This document shows positions 41,484-49,073 of a stretch of DNA of 49,073 nucleotides, piece after piece. The stretch lies in NCBI RefSeq assembly GCF_018861905.1, contig NZ_JAHLDU010000025.1:1-49073 (forward strand), read 5' to 3'. Origin of the DNA: Clostridium sp. DSM 17811. GTDB taxonomy: Bacteria; Bacillota; Clostridia; Clostridiales; Clostridiaceae. Under the pieces are notes generated by a model that had not been told where the DNA came from, searched no databases, and saw only the letters and a list, made by a program, of their open reading frames with translations. The position numbers and the translations under genes were made by a program. Within the stretch, counting starts at the first letter, position 1, and every line of letters starts with the position of its first letter.

Positions 41484-42482
41484 ATATAGTTCTAAGAGAT
41501 TTTTGGCTATTAGGTTTGAATCATGATACTTTTCTACAAAAAGTCTACCATCTTCTCCCTTTTTCTCTAGCATATCTTTATTTATAATTAAATATTCAAG
41601 AGTATCCTTTAAGCTATCTGGATTTGCTGAAATAATAGGTAATTCCTTAGGATATTTATCCTTCATAGGATCACTAATAAAGGTTATGACTGTCTTAGCC
41701 ATTGCCATAGCCTCAATGGCTAGTAAACCATAAGATCCGATTCGCAATTGATCGATTATTATATCTGCTTCTTCGTATATTTTTCTCGCCTCTGAATGAG
41801 ACATTCCCTGTACTAATTTAAAATTAAAAGAATACTTATCCTTTAATTCTTCTATGACTTTAAGTACTGAATCAGTGCCCTTTATCTCTGGTGAGGTAGG
41901 AGCATGCACAATGCATAATTCATGATTAATTTTTTTGCTCTTTATGGTATATTCTTTAATGTCTATAGCTTGTTTTACATAATGTACATTTTTATAAAAG
42001 TCTTTAACATACTCATATAATTCAGCATCAGAAACGATGCAGTTATCAATATATTTTCCTAAAAACTCAAGTTTGTTTATCATTTCTTTTTCATCTGTAA
42101 CTTTTACCTTTACATAAGGGTTGTATTTTGATGCTACAGAATAAAGCCTTACATCTGAACCCCAATGTTGCATAAATATTTTTTTGTTTAAATTTTTTAG
42201 TATAGGCAAATCAGAATAATCCAAAGTAAGACTTGTTCCAAAATGAAAATGAAAGATATTATTTTCATTTATTAATTTCACAGCTAATTCTTTACTCAAT
42301 CTGTCAGCTTCATTAATATCTATCGAAAATAGATTTAGATTATAATCTGATTTGTAATCTAAGTAACTAGGATAGTAATTAACAGATTTTGCTTCTATGT
42401 TGCATCCTTGTAATGCTTTTGTAATAGTATGCATTTGATTGGCAATTTCCATGGTTCCATGGATAACTTTTAAATTCTCCAT
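41472..42482 (-). CDS. Family 4-like glycosyltransferase, 336 aa
   Basis: A GT-B fold enzyme: MENLKVIHGTMEIANQMHTI at the N-terminus, FHFHFGTSL, MQHWGSDVRLYS, and a C-terminal donor half with VHAPTSPEIKGTDSVLKVIE, IYEEADIIIDQLRIGSYGLLAIEAMAMAK and EKYHDS. The start is ATG 42482 with AAGGGGAGG upstream; the frame stays open to an ATG at 42584, but that would place the ribosome site inside the gene. It is convergent with the aminotransferase gene. Confidence 0.83.
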   Translation of the reverse strand: MENLKVIHGTMEIANQMHTITKALQGCNIEAKSVNYYPSYLDYKSDYNLNLFSIDINEADRLSKELAVKLINENNIFHFHFGTSLTLDYSDLPILKNLNKKIFMQHWGSDVRLYSVASKYNPYVKVKVTDEKEMINKLEFLGKYIDNCIVSDAELYEYVKDFYKNVHYVKQAIDIKEYTIKSKKINHELCIVHAPTSPEIKGTDSVLKVIEELKDKYSFNFKLVQGMSHSEARKIYEEADIIIDQLRIGSYGLLAIEAMAMAKTVITFISDPMKDKYPKELPIISANPDSLKDTLEYLIINKDMLEKKGEDGRLFVEKYHDSNLIAKNLLELYKGC

Positions 42483-42629
42483 TATGACGCCTCCCCTTAA
42501 AAGATAGTAAAAAGTTCTATAATTACATTTAACTGTTGTAATATAATATGTTCTTTTTTTAGAAATGTTCTTATTCAGAAACAATTTATGACTTTTATTA
42601 AAAGATTACTTTTAATGAGAATTATTGAC

Positions 42630-42656
42630 ACAATAAAGTAATAATTACATATATTA
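42630..42656 (+). promoter_or_regulatory. Sigma-K-like promoter for the 93-aa gene
   Basis: AC at 42630-42631, a 16-base spacer and an exact CATATATTA box (42648-42656) fit the sigma-K consensus without mismatch. It is 47 bases upstream of the start codon. Confidence 0.58.
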
Positions 42657-42660
42657 TAGA

Positions 42661-42675
42661 GGGATGAGAAATCCC
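42661..42675 (+). promoter_or_regulatory. Short hairpin at predicted mRNA 5' end
   Basis: GGGAT and ATCCC form a perfect 5-bp stem with loop GAGAA, beginning 5 bases after the -10 box. It may protect the 5' end of the transcript. Confidence 0.4.
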
Positions 42676-42703
42676 GAAAATCAAATCCAGGGAGATGTTT
42701 TGA

Positions 42704-42985
42704 TTGGCAGCAAATTTTGATACACCATCATCTAGTACTCATTATGACGTAGCAACTACAGGAACCGTTGCTGGGTGGTCTACCGCTCGTGTTATGGTTA
42801 CACTCACAGTTAGTGGTACTAATGCGGCAAGAACTGCAACTCAACAAGTTTTTTATAGAGAAATGAATTATAATAATACAGCAACATCAACAGCATTAGG
42901 AATTTCAACTACAGTTCGTATGGCTATCTCACCTAAATTGCATGGTAATGAAACCGTAGCGACTGTTGTAAACTTTGGTTACTAA
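42704..42985 (+). CDS. Small beta-rich protein of unknown function, 93 aa
   Basis: I do not recognise a named family. The protein is rich in Thr, Ser, Ala and Val, with alternating hydrophobic strands (ARVMVTLTVSG, TTVRMAISP) and no signal peptide, Cys or membrane helix. Residues 17-93 align with the C-terminal 75 residues of the DNRLRE-like protein at 45070: VAGWSTARVMVTLTVSGTN pairs with VASFSIYVIILTLSVTRSN, and NNTATSTALGI with DNSASSTPLAI. The start is TTG with AGGGAGA 8 bases upstream. A monocistronic unit with an exact sigma-K-like promoter and its own terminator suggests an abundant spore-layer component, which is inference. Confidence 0.75.
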   Translation: MAANFDTPSSSTHYDVATTGTVAGWSTARVMVTLTVSGTNAARTATQQVFYREMNYNNTATSTALGISTTVRMAISPKLHGNETVATVVNFGY

Positions 42986-43013
42986 AATTAAAAATTAAGA
43001 CTGAAAAATAAAG

Positions 43014-43042
43014 AAACATGGGGTCATTGACTCCATGTTTTG
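43014..43042 (+). terminator. Terminator of the 93-aa gene
   Basis: AAACATGG and CCATGTTT pair, with GTC/GAC continuing the stem past a mismatch, followed by TTTGTTATT. Confidence 0.8.
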
Positions 43043-43080
43043 TTATTAAAAAGCTAAATATTAATCTATATGAGATAGAA

Positions 43081-43108
43081 AAAAGTGGGGCACAGAAGTG
43101 TACCTCAC
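43081..43108 (-). terminator. Terminator of the minus-strand TPR glycosyltransferase
   Basis: On the minus strand GTGAGGTACA and TGTGCCCCAC pair with two non-Watson-Crick positions around CTTC, followed by a run of T. It lies 15 bases after the stop codon of the gene at 43123. Confidence 0.7.
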
Positions 43109-43122
43109 AATTTTTATTAAAT

Positions 43123-44907
43123 CTATTTTTTTAGTATATCTAGTCCAACTGAATCATATATATCAAATTCCTTTATGGAACGTATTATTTCTTTTTTAGC
43201 GATATCAATATATCCATAATTATTATAAAGTTTCCCAAGGTAAAGAAGCGCAAAGTTATTATTTATTAAATTAAGCAAGTTAACGGCTATCTTTAATTCA
43301 TCAAACTTATTGTTTATAAGCAGTATTTCACAAATTTCTAGTATAATAATAATATAATCTTTTTCATTTTCATCTTCAGATAACATAGCGGTTGGTTCAT
43401 TTGTGAATAATTTTACTAACTCAGAATATACATTCAGTAGCTTTTTATTGTATTCGGATAAAGTGTTTTCTTTAAAACTACCTACTGTGGATGATGCAAG
43501 ATCATAGTTGTTGTTTAATATGCTACTTAAAGCCTTATACATTGATAGATGCACGTGAGTAGGAGAATTTTGATCTATAGTATCTATATTAATGCATTCA
43601 TCAAAGGCATTAGTTCTAACAAAACATTTAGCTTTTAACATTGTAAGATTTTCAGTAACAATTCCTGATTTTGCGCATTTCTCAATATATTCTAATGATA
43701 TTTTATAGAATCCTTCATTATAAAATATATCTGCAATAGTGGCATAAGAGGTCGGAAAATCTAAAAACAGACTTTCCATAATAGACTTAAATTTATCAAG
43801 AGATGTGCGTTTTTCCTTTAATATATGACAAATACAATAGAAAGGGTCTATAAAATCAGGATTTGATTTTGTAGCTTCAATATAATAATCATATGCAGCA
43901 TCATAATCATTAAGGCCCATATAGCTATTACCTAATTCATAATAAGCTTTGAAGCTTCCACTTCCATGAAAAAACTTCAATTCAGAGGATGGTTCACCAA
44001 GTTCAATGCATTTCTTTAGGGCTTTTATTTGAAGTGTAGGTTTGCCTAAATCTTTATAGACAAGAGCTTTAAAAAAATACAAGTCGGTAAACTTTGGATA
44101 ATATCCACATGCAATATCTATAAAGTTTAGTGCTTCATTGTATTCTTGTATATTATAATTTGAAATAATTATTCGTAAAAGTAATATTGAACTGAATCCG
44201 GTATTAGGATCAAAATTTTCATAGGCTTTATAATAATATTTAAGAGCCTTTTTTACATCACCTAAGGATGTATACTCATTGCCTAGATTAAAGTAATTAA
44301 ATTTATTAGTGGGCTCTTTTTTTATTTGTTCATTTAAAATGGCAATATTCCTATCTCTTTTGTTTTTAGAGATTATGCTTTTATTCAAATATCCATAATG
44401 GTGTATTTTTATAGAACTACAGATTGTATCATATTTGCCTTGTTTATATACTAACTGATTATGGATTCTCCCCTCATAATAAATTTCACGGTTGTTTTTA
44501 AACATTCTTGGGTTTAAATTAACGGTGATACAATTATTATCAACAATATCTCCGTAGTAGCTTAATGTTTCAAAAAAATAAAGTGTATCTTCATCTAATT
44601 GAGTATTTAACAATAACTTGAAATTTTCTTTATAGTCATCATGTAATTCATCATCTGCATCTAATATTAATATCCAGTCTTTGGTAGCATATTTTAATGA
44701 TTCATTTCTAGCTTCACTAAAATTATTATTCCACTTAAAGTAATAAACTTTAGCACCATAACTTTTAGCGATTTCTATAGTTCTATCTGTAGATCCTGTG
44801 TCAACGATAATTATCTCATCAACAATATCTTTAATACTTTCAAGACACCTAGGCAAGTAATTTTCTTCGTTTTTTACAATCATGCATAGACTTATTTCAT
44901 TCTTCAT
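43123..44907 (-). CDS. Family 2 glycosyltransferase with long TPR-like region, 594 aa
   Basis: Residues 1-105 are a GT2 domain very like that of the gene at 31017 (SLCMIVKNEENYLPRCLESI, IIVDTGSTDRT, LILDADDELH). The remaining 490 residues are helical with many TPR-like pairs (FNLGNEYTSLGDVKKALKYY, AYYELGNSYMGLNDYDAAYD, LYLGKLYNNYGYIDIAK). TPR-linked glycosyltransferases often act on protein acceptors; here the collagen-like or DUF11 proteins are possible targets by proximity. The start is ATG after AGGGGGA. The 162-bp gap to the next gene upstream shows no feature I can name. Confidence 0.85.
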   Translation of the reverse strand: MKNEISLCMIVKNEENYLPRCLESIKDIVDEIIIVDTGSTDRTIEIAKSYGAKVYYFKWNNNFSEARNESLKYATKDWILILDADDELHDDYKENFKLLLNTQLDEDTLYFFETLSYYGDIVDNNCITVNLNPRMFKNNREIYYEGRIHNQLVYKQGKYDTICSSIKIHHYGYLNKSIISKNKRDRNIAILNEQIKKEPTNKFNYFNLGNEYTSLGDVKKALKYYYKAYENFDPNTGFSSILLLRIIISNYNIQEYNEALNFIDIACGYYPKFTDLYFFKALVYKDLGKPTLQIKALKKCIELGEPSSELKFFHGSGSFKAYYELGNSYMGLNDYDAAYDYYIEATKSNPDFIDPFYCICHILKEKRTSLDKFKSIMESLFLDFPTSYATIADIFYNEGFYKISLEYIEKCAKSGIVTENLTMLKAKCFVRTNAFDECINIDTIDQNSPTHVHLSMYKALSSILNNNYDLASSTVGSFKENTLSEYNKKLLNVYSELVKLFTNEPTAMLSEDENEKDYIIIILEICEILLINNKFDELKIAVNLLNLINNNFALLYLGKLYNNYGYIDIAKKEIIRSIKEFDIYDSVGLDILKK

Positions 44908-45069
44908 TGTATTTCCCCCTAATTTCAGTTAATAATTATGAGTACTAAAACTGGTACTTCTCTATTAATTATTAATTGAAAACATTGCTATTTCAGTATA
45001 CTAAGCAAAGTTTAAATTTTTACTCGGTACATAGTATGCATAATTAAATAAGGGTGTACCTAATTATAA

Positions 45070-45927
45070 TTATCCTTTATAAGATCCAGAAAGACTTATA
45101 TTTTCAGTATCTCCTGGATTTTCTTGTGGAATAACTGCAATATTATAAAATTTGTCGATTGCAAGTGGAGTGCTACTTGCAGAATTATCATACTGATCAG
45201 TAACATAATAATTATCAATATGACCAGTATTACTTCTAGTTACTGATAGAGTTAAAATTATTACATATATTGAAAAAGAAGCTACTATTCCTGTAACTTC
45301 AACTTTTCTTATTGTTGGTATTGGGGGTGGCGGAGGATTTGGATAAGATGGGCAATTACAGGGACAAGGATAATATATTACCTTCATAGGGCTGCTATTT
45401 TCATGTATTATAATAGCGTTTTTAGTGTTATAAGTTACTTTTATAAATGGTGTTAGATATTTATCACTACATATTGCTGAACCAAAGCTAGTGATAAAAT
45501 CATTGTTTTTTTTACACAGAATTATCCCCTTATTTGATAATGCATTCCTAAACCATAGTGAAACAATCTTCGTGAGATTGGCCGTAACTGATATTTTAGA
45601 TGTTAGTGGATACAGACTGCCTTGAATAATATGGTTAACTTCAGGAGGATTATTGTAAGTGCTGAAGGTACTAAAGTAGTCAAACAATGGATATATATAA
45701 ATGCATTTTTTGTTGTCCTTATAGAAATTATCAGTTTTAAATAATACAAGTTCTGCATTGGATATTTCAGCGTTACTTGGTACTTTTGAAATATCAAAAA
45801 ATAAAAAGCTTGAATAAGTATATAATCCATCACTTCCTACAGTTATGTTTTTTTCATTAATATTTCCATCAGAAATTTTGGTTGTTACTGTAAGACTTCT
45901 AGTTGATGGTATTATAATACTTGGCAT
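45070..45927 (-). CDS. DNRLRE-like protein with C-terminal shared spore domain, 285 aa
   Basis: Residues 1-170 have the pattern of a DNRLRE domain: an opening extended segment, SSFLFFDISKVPSNAEISNAELVLF, and a closing FIKVTYNT strand. A Cys/Pro hinge (YPCPCNCPSYPNPPPPPIP) lies around residues 187-205. The last 75 residues match the 93-aa protein at 42704. No signal peptide is visible. The ATG is preceded by AAGGATG. DNRLRE domains are found in extracellular structural proteins. The pairing with a putative spore protein suggests a surface role, but nothing more specific can be said. Confidence 0.68.
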   Translation of the reverse strand: MPSIIIPSTRSLTVTTKISDGNINEKNITVGSDGLYTYSSFLFFDISKVPSNAEISNAELVLFKTDNFYKDNKKCIYIYPLFDYFSTFSTYNNPPEVNHIIQGSLYPLTSKISVTANLTKIVSLWFRNALSNKGIILCKKNNDFITSFGSAICSDKYLTPFIKVTYNTKNAIIIHENSSPMKVIYYPCPCNCPSYPNPPPPPIPTIRKVEVTGIVASFSIYVIILTLSVTRSNTGHIDNYYVTDQYDNSASSTPLAIDKFYNIAVIPQENPGDTENISLSGSYKG

Positions 45928-46182
45928 TTTAGCACATCCTTATACTTATTAACTTAACTTAACATATAATATTCTATTGATAGTATTTTGTGATTATTTT
46001 TTATACATAATTTATATCAGAATGAGTTAGTGTATGTTTTCAATCAAATACTAAATGATTTAAGGAATATTCTATAATTGAAAGTAATAAAATATTATTA
46101 ACAGATGATTCTAAGTTTGTATATTACAAATAATATAAATTTAGAATTATCTGAATATATTTTGAAGGGATTTTTAATAATT

Positions 46183-47049
46183 ATGTCTAAAAGAATATTA
46201 ATAACCGGAGGAACAGGATTTATAGGGAAAAATATAATAAGGTCTATAAATAACGAAAATCACATTATAAATATTGGAAGAAATAAAAATTTAATGTGTG
46301 ATAATATATTTTGGAATTTACAGGATAATTTAGATGATTTATTCATCGATAATGTAGATGTTATTATTCATTGTGCGTCAATAGTAGGCAATGATAATAT
46401 AAACAAATCTGACTATATAGATATTAATGTAAAATCGACTTTGGAATTATTAGAATTTGGCGTGAGAAATAAAATAAAGAAATTTATTCTAATATCAACT
46501 GGAGGTATATATGGATTTAGAAAGAATATATTGGATGAAAATGATATTTGTAATGCAAAAGAAATATATTCATTAAGTAAATATTTTTCTGAAAAAATAT
46601 GTGAATTATATAAAGGTAAATTATCTATTGTAATTTTAAGATTGTTTTTTCCATATGGTGACGGACAAAAGGGTAGATTAATCGGTAACTTATTTAATGA
46701 TATTTTAGAGAAAAATAAGATTATGTTGAACAAAAATGGGATGCCAATAATTAATCCAATTCATATTTTTGATGTTGTAAATATAGTGGAAAATATTATT
46801 GAAAATGATTTGGAGGGGATATTTAATATTTGTGGTAATGAGTTTATTTCTATAGAAGAGATTTGTAGAAAAATTGCATTTATAATAAACGTTCATGAGC
46901 CTAAGTTTATATATTGTGACAATGATATAGATAATTTAATGGGAAGTGGTAAAAAAATATGTAGGTCATTGAATTATAATATGCAGATGAATTTAAATGA
47001 GGGACTTGAATTATTTTTCATGTCATTAAAGAAAGAGGGACAAATTTGA
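46183..47049 (+). CDS. NAD-dependent sugar epimerase/dehydratase (SDR), 288 aa
   Basis: The protein starts MSKRILITGGTGFIGKNII, with the dinucleotide-binding TGGTGFIG motif, ISTGGIYG with the catalytic Ser, and YSLSK as the Tyr-X-X-X-Lys pair. ATG 46183 is preferred, because an open frame from 46105 would add 26 residues before the Rossmann fold that family members lack. The exact sugar substrate is unknown. It is followed after one base by an acyltransferase gene, so the two are probably co-transcribed. The 255-bp upstream gap shows no other gene. Confidence 0.8.
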   Translation: MSKRILITGGTGFIGKNIIRSINNENHIINIGRNKNLMCDNIFWNLQDNLDDLFIDNVDVIIHCASIVGNDNINKSDYIDINVKSTLELLEFGVRNKIKKFILISTGGIYGFRKNILDENDICNAKEIYSLSKYFSEKICELYKGKLSIVILRLFFPYGDGQKGRLIGNLFNDILEKNKIMLNKNGMPIINPIHIFDVVNIVENIIENDLEGIFNICGNEFISIEEICRKIAFIINVHEPKFIYCDNDIDNLMGSGKKICRSLNYNMQMNLNEGLELFFMSLKKEGQI

Positions 47050-47050
47050 G

Positions 47051-47575
47051 ATGAAGTACAAATTATGGAAGAGCGAAGGAGCAGGAATCCCAGACAAGAA
47101 TAAGCTTAAAAAGTGTGGGGAAAATGTTATAATTGAGGATGGTGTGAGAATAATTTTTCCGGAAAATATTGAAATAGGCGATAATGTTTATGTAGGTCAT
47201 GATACCATATTAAAAGGATATTATAACTCTATTCTAAAGATTGGGTCTAACACATGGATTGGTCAACAATGTTTTATTCATGGCGCAGCAGGTGTTACTA
47301 TTGGTAAAAATGTAGGGATTGGACCAATGGTAAAGATTCATGGAGCAAAGCATAAAGAAACAAAAGGTGATGCTATAATTTTATTTTCAGAATTAGAATA
47401 TTTACCAATAAATATAAAAGATAATTGTAATGTTGGAATAGGATCTGTAATTCTTCCTGGGGTAACAATTGGAGAGGGAAGTATAATAGGTGCAAATGCA
47501 GTAGTAAATCAAAATATACCAGCATTATCTATTGCAGTAGGTGTACCTGCAAAAGTAATAAAAACAAGAGAATAA
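47051..47575 (+). CDS. Left-handed beta-helix acyltransferase, 174 aa
   Basis: Hexapeptide repeats (VIIEDGVRIIFPENIEIGDN, IGSNTWIGQQCFIHGAAGVT, IGKNVGIGPMVKIHG, VGIGSVILPGVTIGEGSIIG) end with SIAVGVPAKVIKTRE as in sugar O-acetyltransferases. It starts directly after the SDR gene. It probably modifies the sugar made or transferred by the neighbouring enzymes. Confidence 0.82.
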   Translation: MKYKLWKSEGAGIPDKNKLKKCGENVIIEDGVRIIFPENIEIGDNVYVGHDTILKGYYNSILKIGSNTWIGQQCFIHGAAGVTIGKNVGIGPMVKIHGAKHKETKGDAIILFSELEYLPINIKDNCNVGIGSVILPGVTIGEGSIIGANAVVNQNIPALSIAVGVPAKVIKTRE

Positions 47576-47610
47576 AAAATAATTATGTTAATTGTATGCA
47601 TAGGGAAATA

Positions 47611-47641
47611 TAGTATAGTAATGATTAACATTGCTATACTA
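47611..47641. terminator. Hairpin between convergent genes, probable weak terminator
   Basis: TAGTATAGTAATG and CATTGCTATACTA pair over 13 bp with one wobble and a 5-nt loop, in the gap between convergent genes. No clear T-run follows, so its function as a terminator is uncertain. Confidence 0.5.
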
Positions 47642-47673
47642 CATATGAAATAATCATGTGTATCAGGGCCAGG

Positions 47674-48636
47674 CTATTTTTCTAAATTCCTATACCATTC
47701 AATAGTTTTTGTTAAGCCTGAAGTTAAATCATACTTGGGACTATAACCTAATAAGTCTACAGCTTTGTCTATATTTGGTACTCTTAATTCAACATCTACA
47801 TAATTTTTGGGAACATAAGCAATTTCTGATTTAGAGCCCGCAATTTGTTTTATTAATTGTGCTAGCATTCCAATAGTTATAGTTCCTCTAGGATTTCCAA
47901 TGTTAAAGGAATTACCTATGGCTTCTTCCTTCTCAAGACACAATGATATTCCATTAACAAAATCCTCAATATAACACCAGGATCTAATCTGATCACCATC
48001 ACCATGTATTTGTATCTGTTCATTTCTAATTGCTCTCATTATAAATTGATGGACAGCACCTTCACCAACTTGACCTGGACCATATATATTAAATGGTCTA
48101 ATGGTAACAACCTTAAGGCCATATTCTTTATAATAGCTGTGTGTTAAATGTTCCGCTGCAAGTTTACTTACTGAATAAGTCCATCTAGCCTCACCAACGG
48201 GAGCCAGGTTTGTTGTACATTTCTCATCTACTTTATAGGCATAAGTACCAAAAACCTCACTTGTAGAAAAATCAATAAATTTATCTATATAGTTTGCATA
48301 GTCCTTTAATGCCTCTAAAATATTCGCAGTTCCTATCATATTAACTTTCATAGTGTTTACTGGACTTTTAATAACGGTCTCTATACCGGCTATTGCTGCA
48401 AGATGAATTACAACATTGGGTTTAAAATCATCTATAGCTTTTTTTAGAGAGAAATAATCTAAAATATCTCCTTTTATTAAATTTATATTTTTATTGTCTA
48501 GAAGTGATGTGTATTTAATAGAATTTCTTGTTAAATTATCATAAATTAAGATTTCGTTATTATTGCGAAGCATTTCAATTATGCGAGAGCCAATAAAACC
48601 TGCTCCACCAGTTAAAAATATTTTTTTGCTTTCCAT
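47674..48636 (-). CDS. NAD-dependent sugar epimerase/dehydratase (SDR), 320 aa
   Basis: An extended SDR protein with FLTGGAGFIGSRIIEML at the N-terminus, HLAAIAGIETVIKSP, IDFSTSEVFGTYAY with the catalytic Ser, YSVSK as the Tyr-X-X-X-Lys pair and TIRPFNIYGPGQVGEGAVHQ. HGDGDQIRSWCYIEDFVNG is the usual substrate-end motif. It resembles UDP-glucose epimerases and related NDP-sugar enzymes; I cannot assign the substrate. The ribosome site GGAGGAG lies upstream of the ATG. It could supply a further sugar for the locus. Confidence 0.82.
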   Translation of the reverse strand: MESKKIFLTGGAGFIGSRIIEMLRNNNEILIYDNLTRNSIKYTSLLDNKNINLIKGDILDYFSLKKAIDDFKPNVVIHLAAIAGIETVIKSPVNTMKVNMIGTANILEALKDYANYIDKFIDFSTSEVFGTYAYKVDEKCTTNLAPVGEARWTYSVSKLAAEHLTHSYYKEYGLKVVTIRPFNIYGPGQVGEGAVHQFIMRAIRNEQIQIHGDGDQIRSWCYIEDFVNGISLCLEKEEAIGNSFNIGNPRGTITIGMLAQLIKQIAGSKSEIAYVPKNYVDVELRVPNIDKAVDLLGYSPKYDLTSGLTKTIEWYRNLEK

Positions 48637-49073
48637 TTAAGTATCTCCTCCATTAGAGAATATGATTAATAACACTATTTTAATTGGATATTATAAAAGT
48701 CTCTATATATAGTATATTTAATTATGTTTTTTGTGATACTTTTGAAAATGGGATTAAGTGAGAATATGATATCAGGTACAGGAGTAAGTTCAAATATATT
48801 TTTTATGATATAACTTATCCATGCGTATCGTAATGCGAAATAGCGAACTATATGGAGATATGTGTAGACATATGAATATAATTCATGTATAAGGTATATA
48901 TGATAGAATTGCTTTTTTATTAATGTGATAGAATATTCCTTGTCGTCACATACGAGTGGCGCATTGGTCTTTGAAAATTAAACAGAGAAATAGGTAAAGA
49001 AATGAAATAATATTTTATTTTAACCAGTCAATTACTTTAGTAAAAGTAATATTTTAGTCGTAAGGCTAAAAAG
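48637..49073 (+). promoter_or_regulatory. Probable leader region of a following rRNA operon
   Basis: This 437-bp stretch has no credible gene. Its last part contains TTGGTCTTTGAAAATTAAAC (48964-48983) followed by AACCAGTCAA-type sequence, which in clostridia lies shortly before 16S rRNA genes. Two small inverted repeats (ATATGT/ACATAT and ATGAAT/ATTCAT) lie near 48858-48891. A specific promoter cannot be picked with confidence. The 16S gene itself would begin beyond the window. Confidence 0.6.

Noticed and set aside
46105..46182. 26-residue N-terminal extension of the SDR gene
   Set aside because: It precedes the Rossmann fold, has no ribosome site, and family members start at the position equivalent to ATG 46183.

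Overview
The window looks like part of a chromosome of a low-GC, spore-forming Clostridium-type Firmicute. The supporting signs are AT-rich codon use, strong AAGGAGG-type ribosome binding sites, frequent TTG/GTG starts, SPOCS (DUF3794) spore-coat docking domains, collagen-like exosporium proteins, and sigma-K-like promoters. The species cannot be fixed from the sequence alone. The window opens inside a 5S rRNA gene and ends in what looks like the leader of another rRNA operon. If that reading is right, the whole segment is an interval between two rrn operons.

Left part (0.1-14.3 kb), DUF11 fibres. Two divergent genes encode Ig-like repeat (DUF11) proteins of 1135 aa and about 2692 aa. Between them lie a 45-bp palindrome and one sigma-K-like promoter on each strand. 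Next come two small genes with C-terminal SPOCS-type domains, one of which also carries DUF11 sequence. A decayed transposase abuts the second of these.

Middle part (14.5-23.2 kb), collagen-like spore-surface proteins. Four tandem genes follow. One is a BclA-like protein (Cys-rich head, collagen stalk, C-terminal jelly roll). Two have the jelly roll at the N-terminus, then a collagen stalk, then unrelated tips (a beta-helix or a phage-structural-like domain). The fourth is a free-standing copy of that last tip domain.

Right part (23.2-48.6 kb), sugar activation and glycosyl transfer. rfbA diverges from a five-gene operon: rfbF, rfbG, an NDP-sugar reductase/epimerase, a TPP-dependent acetolactate-synthase-like enzyme and an RfbH-type dehydrase. 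This set fits synthesis of a CDP-linked, two-carbon-branched 3,6-dideoxyhexose like yersiniose. A second set (FdtA/QdtA-like isomerase, PLP aminotransferase, left-handed beta-helix acyltransferase) fits a dTDP-3-acylamino-3,6-dideoxyhexose, with RfbA supplying dTDP-glucose. galE and eight glycosyltransferases (two with TPR-like tails, one fused to a methyltransferase, two paralogous GT61) surround them. Embedded here are a 93-aa protein with an exact sigma-K-like promoter and a DNRLRE-like protein sharing its C-terminal domain.

Working model (inference): this is a spore-surface island. Mother-cell sigma-K would drive fibrous and collagen-like proteins together with at least part of the pathway for the unusual sugars that decorate their Thr-rich stalks. 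None of the surface proteins shows a Sec signal or LPXTG motif, as expected if they assemble from the mother-cell cytoplasm.
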